Assembly (NCBI GenBank): GCA_902586905.1
Contig: CACIJH010000004.1
Location: 27,488 to 91,487 of the forward strand
DNA: 64,000 nt
Reading direction: 5' to 3'
Origin: an uncultured Bacteroidota bacterium
Lineage (GTDB): Bacteria > Bacteroidota > Bacteroidia > Flavobacteriales > Flavobacteriaceae
Made by a program: the position numbers and the translations under genes. The notes below the pieces were generated by a model that worked only from the letters and a program-made list of their open reading frames with translations, did not search any database and had not been told where the DNA came from. Below, piece by piece: positions 1 through 7,401 of this stretch. Within the stretch, counting starts at the first letter, position 1. Each line of letters begins with the position of its first letter.

Positions 1-161
1 ATACAGGGAATATCGCTCGGAAATTGGGGTTGCTCAAGCGCAAACAAAACGATCAAAAAGCAGTGAGAGAACTCGATGAACAATTACGAATCCTTGACCC
101 AAAAGACCCTGTCAAATATGATTTTGCCCTCTTTGGACTAGGGGTTTTTGAAAAGTTTTAG
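1..161 (+). CDS. C-terminus of TIGR02757/DUF2400 family protein (5' truncated by window)
   Basis: Frame 3 reads TGNIARKLGLLKRKQNDQKAVRELDEQLRILDPKDPVKYDFALFGLGVFEKF* ending at the TAG at 159-161; the DPVKYDFALFGLGVFEKF tail resembles this family. Confidence 0.65.
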   Translation, partial: TGNIARKLGLLKRKQNDQKAVRELDEQLRILDPKDPVKYDFALFGLGVFEKF

Positions 162-221
162 CCCCTTTCGTTTAGGTTTTCTATCTTTGCAACAGTTTTA
201 ATCATTTATCGAAATTTTTGG

Positions 222-1478
222 ATGAATATACTTTTAAAGTCCGCAAAAATTATCGATCCTTCCAGCAGCTTTCACGGCAACACCCTCGATATTCTCATTC
301 ACAAAGGTGTTATTGACAAAATCGGTAAGAATATCAGTGCTCCCAAAGCGACTATGATTTCGCACCAAAACCTCTGTGTTTCCCCTGGATGGTTTGACAG
401 CAGTGTGTCGTTTGGAGAACCTGGATACGAGGAACGAGAAACCTTATCCCATGGGCTTGAGGTCGCTGCTGCTTCTGGTTTTACGCACATTGCCTACAAC
501 ACCAACACCAACCCCCTACCCATTTCTAAGGCGGATATGTCCTTTTTGCTGCGAAGTGCTACCGACACACCAACAAGCCTACACCCCAAAGCACATATCA
601 CTGTGCAAGACAACGCACAACAACTTGCCGAATTGCACGATTTACACACTGCTGGTGCTGTGAGTTTTAGCAATCATAAAAAATCAATAGACAACCCACA
701 CTTGCTCCTCCTCGCCTTGCAATATGCACGTGGGTTTGCAGGTTTGGTGGAGTCCTTTCCTATAGACCCACAACTAGCTGCGCATGGGGTTATGCACGAA
801 GGGAAAATGAGCACTTCACTTGGACTGACAGGTATTCCCAACCTTGCCGAAGAAATTCGCATCAAAAGAGACTTGGCGATTGTGCGCTATACTGGTGGTC
901 GATTGCATATCCCAACCCTTTCAACTGCAGAGGGTGTGGCATTGATTCGGCAAGCCAAAAAAGACAAACTCGATGTGAGTTGCAGTGTTGCCATTCACAA
1001 TCTTGTGATGACCGACGATGAGCTCGTTGGCTTTGATACACGCTATAAGCTCATGCCACCATTGCGAGATAGCAAGGACCAAAAAGCACTGCTCAAAGGG
1101 TTAAAAGATGGAACGATCGATATGGTTAGTTCCGACCACCAACCCATGAATATTGAACATAAAAAAGTAGAGTTCGAACATGCTGCCTATGGAAGTATCG
1201 GGCTTGAAACTGCTTTTGGCAGCTTGTGTCAGTTGTTTGACGCAGCAGACGCTGCCTTGATGCTCACCAAAGGAAAAGAGCGATTTGGCGTCGCCCAGGC
1301 ATCAATTGCCATTGGCGAACAGGCCGATTTGACCCTCTTTAGCCCTGACGGAACAACAACCGTTACCAAAGAATCCATCCAATCGTGTGTGAACAACAGT
1401 GCCTATTTGGGTAAAGAAATGAAGGGTACTGTTTTAGGGGTGATCCACAACAACCTCCACTTTCAAAATCAACACTGA
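222..1478 (+). CDS. Dihydroorotase-like amidohydrolase, probably catalytically degenerate
   Basis: Overall DHOase architecture (VSPGWFDSSVSFGEPG, GLTGIPNLAEEI, SSDHQPM) but the HxH motif is replaced by SVS. Confidence 0.8.
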   Translation: MNILLKSAKIIDPSSSFHGNTLDILIHKGVIDKIGKNISAPKATMISHQNLCVSPGWFDSSVSFGEPGYEERETLSHGLEVAAASGFTHIAYNTNTNPLPISKADMSFLLRSATDTPTSLHPKAHITVQDNAQQLAELHDLHTAGAVSFSNHKKSIDNPHLLLLALQYARGFAGLVESFPIDPQLAAHGVMHEGKMSTSLGLTGIPNLAEEIRIKRDLAIVRYTGGRLHIPTLSTAEGVALIRQAKKDKLDVSCSVAIHNLVMTDDELVGFDTRYKLMPPLRDSKDQKALLKGLKDGTIDMVSSDHQPMNIEHKKVEFEHAAYGSIGLETAFGSLCQLFDAADAALMLTKGKERFGVAQASIAIGEQADLTLFSPDGTTTVTKESIQSCVNNSAYLGKEMKGTVLGVIHNNLHFQNQH

Positions 1479-2129
1479 TTGGCTGTACTTGACTTTATCG
1501 TTCGTCAACCCAAAAACAGTACGCAAGACAAACCACCTTTGCTATTGTTGTTGCATGGCTATGGCAGCAATGAAAACGACTTGTTTTCTTTTGCTGATTT
1601 TCTACATCCCAGTTTGTTGGTTGTTTCGTTGCGTGCGCCACATGCTTTGCCAATGATGGGATTTGCATGGTATAGTATCCATTTTGACGCTGAACAGAAC
1701 AAATGGTCTGACGATCAAGAGGCCATTGCCTCACGTGAGTTGGTGCTGCAGTTTTTGGGCGAACTGCAACAAACACATTCGTATGATTCAACAAAAGTGC
1801 ACCTGTTAGGATTTAGTCAAGGTGCCATTTTGAGCTATGCCCTCGGGCTGACCTATCCCAAGCGTTTTGCCAGTGTGATTGCTTTGAGTGGATATCTCAA
1901 TGAAAACATCTCACAACTCCCCAAACCAGCGGTAGCACCTGCGCTTTACGCTGCCCATGGCACACTCGATGAAGTGGTGCCTTTTGACTGGGGACAGCAA
2001 TCGGCAGTGCAACTCAAACAAAAGGGGTTTGACATACAGTTTGACCAATTTTCTGTAGGACATACTGTTGGACAGGATGGGTTCTATCAACTTTTGGCGT
2101 GGCAAAATGCCAAGCTGGAACAACGATAG
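1479..2129 (+). CDS. Alpha/beta hydrolase, phospholipase/carboxylesterase family
   Basis: LLLLHGYGSNENDLFSFA, GFSQG nucleophile elbow, HGTLDEVVPFDWG; TTG start directly after the preceding stop. Confidence 0.8.
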   Translation: MAVLDFIVRQPKNSTQDKPPLLLLLHGYGSNENDLFSFADFLHPSLLVVSLRAPHALPMMGFAWYSIHFDAEQNKWSDDQEAIASRELVLQFLGELQQTHSYDSTKVHLLGFSQGAILSYALGLTYPKRFASVIALSGYLNENISQLPKPAVAPALYAAHGTLDEVVPFDWGQQSAVQLKQKGFDIQFDQFSVGHTVGQDGFYQLLAWQNAKLEQR

Positions 2130-2172
2130 TAACAGCTTTCGTTTACAACTCACCTCTAACACCAAGGTGCTG

Positions 2173-2604
2173 CTATCTTTTTACCAACTTCACTGTTTTT
2201 ATGCCATTGGTCGTTTGCACACGCATCAAATAAACTGCTGGTGCGAAACTACAGGTATTGACAGTGAGTTGTTTTTTGTTGGGGATTTGCGACAGTACTT
2301 CACGCCCACTGAGGTCATAGACCGAAAGGGATAGAATGTAATAAGGACTTTCGACAGCCAAGCGATTGCCAACAGGATTGCTGTAGTAGGACAATATGGG
2401 TTTGGCACTTGGCGACACTTCTAAAGGACTCGGATCATAGGCGCAGATGTTAAAGGGACCGAGATAATCAACTTCTGGCTTATCCCCCTCTTGTTGTACA
2501 TGATCAACCACCATCGCATAATATTGGGGTTTTATGACTACAAAGATAAACGAAATCGTGAGGCGATTTATTGCAATCAGCAAATCGCTAGGGATACATG
2601 ACAT
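2173..2604 (-). CDS. Short protein/fragment ending in a T9SS type A C-terminal sorting domain
   Basis: C-terminus YYSNPVGNRLAVES...LSVYDLSGREVLSQ...APAVYLMRVQTTNGIKTVKLVKR is a typical T9SS CTD; little cargo sequence precedes it. Confidence 0.6.
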   Translation of the reverse strand: MSCIPSDLLIAINRLTISFIFVVIKPQYYAMVVDHVQQEGDKPEVDYLGPFNICAYDPSPLEVSPSAKPILSYYSNPVGNRLAVESPYYILSLSVYDLSGREVLSQIPNKKQLTVNTCSFAPAVYLMRVQTTNGIKTVKLVKR

Positions 2605-3067
2605 AATTGAGCAATCGCAAACGAAGTTGTTTGTTGTTGCTCACTTGATATTGAAAAAGGGCATCACCCCACTGACTGCCATTGGTGAAGTCTGCCAATA
2701 TCCACTGGTGGTTTACGATGCTGATTTTATTGACAATCCAACCCTTGCCGATGGAGGAAAGCAAAGGGTTGCCATTGGGCGCATCGTTTTGTTCGAGCAA
2801 ATACGCCTCTAGTAGCAGTTGCAAATCATCGGGACTGAGGTCTGGATGAGCTTGTTGTGCATCACGATTGAGCGCCAATGAAAAATAAGCATGTTCGGTC
2901 TGGTCTGTGACAAGCTGTGCAATAGAATCCTTAAGTTTTTCGATGCGATTTGTCATCCGTTCTTGACTGGCTGCAAAGGCCTCTGTCTTGTTCAAATCAC
3001 TGACGAACAGGTATAGGGCTATCAATGAAATAAATAGCAGAAGGTATTGGATGATCTTGTTTCGCAT
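2588..3067 (-). CDS. Hypothetical membrane-anchored protein (N-terminal TM helix)
   Basis: Intact ORF abutting the MBL-fold gene; hydrophobic N-terminus IIQYLLLFISLIALYLFV. Confidence 0.6.
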   Translation of the reverse strand: MRNKIIQYLLLFISLIALYLFVSDLNKTEAFAASQERMTNRIEKLKDSIAQLVTDQTEHAYFSLALNRDAQQAHPDLSPDDLQLLLEAYLLEQNDAPNGNPLLSSIGKGWIVNKISIVNHQWILADFTNGSQWGDALFQYQVSNNKQLRLRLLNYVMYP

Positions 3068-3831
3068 CAGAAAGTGATTGAGAGGTTATCGTATGCCAAA
3101 TGTACGCTTTTCGGGAGTTTTTGCTGCACATCTGCATGAAATCCAAGGTGATGACTGATGTGTGTGAAATAAGTGTTTTTGGCACCGATTTGCTGGGCCA
3201 AGTCAATGGCCTCTGCCAAGTTGAGGTGCGAGTGATGTGGCTCTTCTCGCAAAGCGTTGAGCACCAATACATCAAGTCCACTGAGTTTTTGGCGTTCGTC
3301 ATCAGCAATGGTTTTAATATCAGTCAAATAAGCAAAAGACCCCACGCGATAGCCCAAAACATTCAATTGATGATGCTGCCCAACCACAGGGATGATGTGT
3401 TGTTGACAGAGCTGAAATGTTGTCGTTGGATCAACTGGATGAGGCTGTACAGCAGGTGCGCCAGGATATTTGTCAACGCTGTTCAAAATATACCCAAACC
3501 GCTGGGTAAGGTTGTCAATCACTCGATCCAAAGCATAAATGGGAATATCGCCTTGTCGAAAGAAAAAAGGTCGTATGTCATCGAGACCAGCAGTGTGATC
3601 AGCATGTTCGTGCGTAAACAGTATGGCATCGAGACGATCGATGCTGTTGTGCAGCATTTGCTGTCGAAAATCAGGGCCACAGTCAATCACAATCGAATAG
3701 TCGTCCCATTGCACCAAAGCAGAAGTACGCAGACGTTTGTCACGAGGGTCATCACTGTGGCAAACAGGGTGGTCGCTACCAATTATGGGAATGCCTTGTG
3801 AAGTGCCAGTGCCGAGGAAAGTAATCTTCAA
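3067..3831 (-). CDS. MBL-fold metallo-hydrolase (PhnP-like)
   Basis: FLGTGTSQGIP and THEHADHTAGLDDIRPF metal-binding motif. Confidence 0.9.
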   Translation of the reverse strand: MKITFLGTGTSQGIPIIGSDHPVCHSDDPRDKRLRTSALVQWDDYSIVIDCGPDFRQQMLHNSIDRLDAILFTHEHADHTAGLDDIRPFFFRQGDIPIYALDRVIDNLTQRFGYILNSVDKYPGAPAVQPHPVDPTTTFQLCQQHIIPVVGQHHQLNVLGYRVGSFAYLTDIKTIADDERQKLSGLDVLVLNALREEPHHSHLNLAEAIDLAQQIGAKNTYFTHISHHLGFHADVQQKLPKSVHLAYDNLSITF

Positions 3832-3877
3832 AAAAAGTTTTATGTAAAGATATCAATTCAAACTTACTTTTTTACCT

Positions 3878-5329
3878 TTGTCAAAACCACGATTTATGCC
3901 TGTTTCGCTAGCCGGCGATCAACCTTTCGAAAACACTCCCTCACTCGAGGCAAAGGCATTACGCATCAACCTAAATGAAAATATCTATGGCACTTTTGCC
4001 GAGATTGGTGCTGGGCAAGAAGTGGTTCGCCATTTCTTTCGCTGTGGTGGGGCATCAGGTACCATTGCCAAAACAATGAGCGCCTATGACAAAAACTTTA
4101 GCGATGCCATTTATGGCAAAGGAAAGAGCTATGTCTCTGAAGAGCGACTCAATAAAATGCTCGACCTGGAGATCAAACACCTCGAAAAAAGAATTTCTGA
4201 AGAAGATCGAGCGAAGAAGATATTTTTCACCTACGCCAACACTGTCACCACAATCGATTTTGCCAAAAAATTTAAAGGCCATGGCTGGATGGGGATCAAG
4301 TTCCAAACCGAACCCAATGGCCCCTACTCCAAGATCAGCACCCACTTGCGCTTTCATGAAATCGATGCACGTTCACAACAAGAGTCTGTTGGGGTGGTTG
4401 GTGTGAATCTTATCTATGGGGCATTCTATCAGCACGATCGCCCACGCAAAATGCTGCGCTACCTCTTCGACCATATCGATAAAACTGCCGTCGAAATCGA
4501 TACCATCAATTTTACAGGTCCCCTGTTTAAGGACATCGATAATCGAATCCTGAGTCTAGAGCTAGTCAAAAATGGTATGACCGAAGCAGTGATGTTTGGA
4601 CCCGATGGTAACAATCTACTCCCAGCACGTGTGCTCTATAAAAAGAATATCCTCGCCATCAGAGGAAGCTTTCGACCTGTGACAAATGTCAATATGGATA
4701 TGTTTACAAGCTCTTCAAAGATGTTCTATGGCGACAAAGATGTGAACGAAGAAAATACGATGAATATCTTCGAAATTACCCTCTCCAATTTGATGGCAAA
4801 CAGTACTGGTTTCATCGACGAACAAGACTTTATGGATCGCGCCAAACTGCTGTGCGCGATGGGACAAACAGTGATGATTTCCAATTTTAAAGAGTACTAT
4901 CGCCTGGTGGAGTATTTTTCAAATTACACCACCAAAAAAATACGATTGAGTATGGGTGTGAGTAATCTGATTGAAATTTTTGATGAAAAATACTATCGAA
5001 ATCTCAGTGGAGGGATATTGGAAGCCTTTGGAAAATTGTTTTTTAAAAATATGCTGGTTTACCTCTACCCTATGATTGATAAAAAAACAGGTGAGATCGT
5101 CGATAGTACCAATTTGCGTGTGTCAGCACAAGTAAAAGAACTCTATAAATTCTTTGCCTACAATAACAAAGTGGTTGATATCACGGACTACAATAAAGAC
5201 TATCTCAATATATACTCCAGAGAAATACTTTCACTCATCAACGAAGGAAAACAAGGCTGGGAGACAATGCTGCCAAAGATAGCTACAAAACTCATCAAAA
5301 AGAAACAACTATTTGGCTACCAAGAATAG
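3878..5329 (+). CDS. Conserved large soluble protein of unknown function
   Basis: Intact 483-aa ORF (GTFAEIGAGQEVVRHFFRCGGASGTIAKTMSAYD); resembles a conserved Bacteroidota protein of unclear annotation. Confidence 0.7.
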   Translation: MSKPRFMPVSLAGDQPFENTPSLEAKALRINLNENIYGTFAEIGAGQEVVRHFFRCGGASGTIAKTMSAYDKNFSDAIYGKGKSYVSEERLNKMLDLEIKHLEKRISEEDRAKKIFFTYANTVTTIDFAKKFKGHGWMGIKFQTEPNGPYSKISTHLRFHEIDARSQQESVGVVGVNLIYGAFYQHDRPRKMLRYLFDHIDKTAVEIDTINFTGPLFKDIDNRILSLELVKNGMTEAVMFGPDGNNLLPARVLYKKNILAIRGSFRPVTNVNMDMFTSSSKMFYGDKDVNEENTMNIFEITLSNLMANSTGFIDEQDFMDRAKLLCAMGQTVMISNFKEYYRLVEYFSNYTTKKIRLSMGVSNLIEIFDEKYYRNLSGGILEAFGKLFFKNMLVYLYPMIDKKTGEIVDSTNLRVSAQVKELYKFFAYNNKVVDITDYNKDYLNIYSREILSLINEGKQGWETMLPKIATKLIKKKQLFGYQE

Positions 5330-5345
5330 CCTTCAAAACCATCTG

Positions 5346-5795
5346 CTAGCCTTCTAGTATCTGAGCAGCGTGTTCTTTTGTTTTGACTTTGTCAATCACA
5401 CGCGCAACCACGCCTTGCTCATCCAAAATAAAGGTTGTTCGGAGAATGCCCTCATACTCTTTTCCACGAAACTTTTTAGGCCCCCAAGCACCAAACCCAT
5501 TGATCAACTCCTTGTCAACATCTGCCAAAAGAGGATAGGGAAATGAGAATTTCATCGCGAATTTTGCCTGTGCAGTAACTGTATCAGCACTCACCCCAAG
5601 GATGGAGTAACCAGCCTTTGTCAACTCCGAATAATGATCTCGTAAATCACATGCTTCGAGAGTACAACCAGGAGTATTGGCCTTTGGATAAAAGAAAATA
5701 ACCACTTTTTTTCCTGCATAATCAGAAAGTGAAACTGTATTTTCGTCGTGGTCCTGAACAGAGAAATCAGGGGCTTTCATACCAACTTGTAACAT
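5346..5795 (-). CDS. bcp: Thioredoxin-dependent thiol peroxidase (BCP-type peroxiredoxin)
   Basis: FFYPKANTPGCTLEACDLRD peroxidatic Cys motif. Confidence 0.93.
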   Translation of the reverse strand: MLQVGMKAPDFSVQDHDENTVSLSDYAGKKVVIFFYPKANTPGCTLEACDLRDHYSELTKAGYSILGVSADTVTAQAKFAMKFSFPYPLLADVDKELINGFGAWGPKKFRGKEYEGILRTTFILDEQGVVARVIDKVKTKEHAAQILEG

Positions 5796-5833
5796 AGCAA
5801 TATTTTTAGATTAATTTTGTAAAAATACAAATT

Positions 5834-6511
5834 ATGAACAAAGCAGAGAAGGTTGCTTTTGTGATGAAAACACTGGATGAATTCTATCCAGAAATTCCTA
5901 TTCCCCTCGGTCACAAAGACCCATATACCTTGCTGATCGCAGTGCTACTGTCAGCACAAAGTACAGATGTGCGTGTCAACCTGACAACCCCTCACCTCTT
6001 TGCAAAAGCAGATAACCCCTATGATATGGTCAAGTTGTCTGTAGATGAAATCCGAAACATCATCAAGCCTGTTGGTTTATCGCCTCAAAAAGCAAAAGGA
6101 ATCCATGGGCTGTCAGAAATACTGATTGAGAAATATGAAGGTGTTGTGCCTGCCGATTTTGAAGCTTTAGAGTCGTTTCCGGCAGTTGGTCATAAGACTG
6201 CTAGCGTGGTGATGTCGCAAGCGTTTGGGGTGCCTGCTTTCCCTGTTGATACCCACATCCATCGGCTGTTGTATCGGTGGGGGTTGAGCACTGGAAAGAA
6301 TGTAACACAAACCGAAAGAGACGCCAAACGATTGTTCCCAAAAGAACGATGGAATGATCTCCATCTTCAAATCATTTGGTATGGGCGTGAGTACTGTCCA
6401 GCCAGAGGTTGGGATCTGTCCAAAGACATCATTACCTCAACAATCGGTCGAGCAAGTGTGCTGAAGGCATACGACAAACGCAGATCTAATTCAAAAAGCG
6501 CTCGAAAATAA
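5834..6511 (+). CDS. nth: Endonuclease III family DNA glycosylase/AP lyase
   Basis: LLSAQSTDVRVN, HGLSEI...FPAVGHKTASVV HhH motif and PVDTHIHRL; Fe-S cysteines largely absent. Confidence 0.9.
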   Translation: MNKAEKVAFVMKTLDEFYPEIPIPLGHKDPYTLLIAVLLSAQSTDVRVNLTTPHLFAKADNPYDMVKLSVDEIRNIIKPVGLSPQKAKGIHGLSEILIEKYEGVVPADFEALESFPAVGHKTASVVMSQAFGVPAFPVDTHIHRLLYRWGLSTGKNVTQTERDAKRLFPKERWNDLHLQIIWYGREYCPARGWDLSKDIITSTIGRASVLKAYDKRRSNSKSARK

Positions 6512-6626
6512 GTTCATCATCTGTTTCATCAATACAAAAAGAAGCAGCAAAAGCCTTGATAAAAGCAATCGTTTCTTTTTTGGGTTGATTATCGAATTTA
6601 GAGGGTGCAGTGTAGATTTTCTTCAT
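6486..6626 (-). CDS. 46-aa hypothetical protein, MKKIYTAPSKFDNQPKKETIAFIKAFAASFCIDETDDELIFERFLN
   Basis: Clean ATG-to-TAG ORF not in the supplied track, convergent with and overlapping the nth 3' end; fills an otherwise unexplained gap. Confidence 0.55.
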   Translation of the reverse strand: MKKIYTAPSKFDNQPKKETIAFIKAFAASFCIDETDDELIFERFLN

Positions 6627-6663
6627 ATAATTATTTGTAGAGAAAACGACTGCTGTTGCTGAA

Positions 6664-7242
6664 TTATTGTGTGAAGATCAAATTTCGTTCTTCAATCAAT
6701 TTTCGCAAGTTGAGGACTGCATAACGCATCCTGCCCAAAGCAGTGTTGATGCTTACACCTGTTTGTTCCCCAATATCTTTGAAACTCATTTCCTGAAACA
6801 ATCGCATGCGCAACACCTCTTTTTGGGTTTGGGGCAATTCATCAATCAAAAGAGACAAGTCAGCGTGAATTTGTGTTTCAATCATCAAATCTTCAATGCT
6901 ACTGCTTTGTTCGACCAATCGATCCAAAACGTCTAAATCTTCGTGTTTGGACTCGTGCTTAGGTAGTCGGTTGATTTTTCGAAAGTGATCCATGATGATG
7001 TTGTGCGCAATGCGCATCACCCAAGATAAAAAGCGACCTTCGTCTTTGTATTTGCCAAGGCGCAAGTTTTTAATCACTTTTACAAAAGTGTCTTGAAATA
7101 CATCATCTGCCAGTTCAGCATCTTTGACTTTTGAAAAAATAAATCCATACACTCGTTTTTGATAACGATCAACTAATATAGAAAAGGATTGATTGTTTCC
7201 AGATGTAAACTGGGTGATTAGGGTTGAATCTGAAAGGGACAT
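6664..7242 (-). CDS. RNA polymerase sigma factor, sigma-70/ECF family
   Basis: ADDVFQDTFVKVIKNL region 2 and ELPQTQKEVLRMRLFQEMSFKDIGEQTGVSINTALGRMRYA region 4. Confidence 0.93.
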   Translation of the reverse strand: MSLSDSTLITQFTSGNNQSFSILVDRYQKRVYGFIFSKVKDAELADDVFQDTFVKVIKNLRLGKYKDEGRFLSWVMRIAHNIIMDHFRKINRLPKHESKHEDLDVLDRLVEQSSSIEDLMIETQIHADLSLLIDELPQTQKEVLRMRLFQEMSFKDIGEQTGVSINTALGRMRYAVLNLRKLIEERNLIFTQ

Positions 7243-7401
7243 AACATATTACGTTTTAAATGGTTACAATAAAATTAAAAAACGTATATGTGTTTTATGG
7301 GCAGAGATATTTTTACAAATATATCAATTTATTCAAATAACAAAAATTATATCGATTATGAATAATTAATAAGTATTTTTATAGATTATCCGAAATAGTG
7401 G

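Noticed and set aside
3100-3801. 233-aa plus-strand ORF
   Set aside because: Antisense to the MBL-fold hydrolase, which has clear metal-binding motifs; no motif in the antisense translation.
7251-7285. Inverted repeat ACGTTTT...AAAACGT upstream of the sigma factor
   Set aside because: 7-bp arms in very AT-rich DNA with a 21-nt spacer; could arise by chance, no second copy found.
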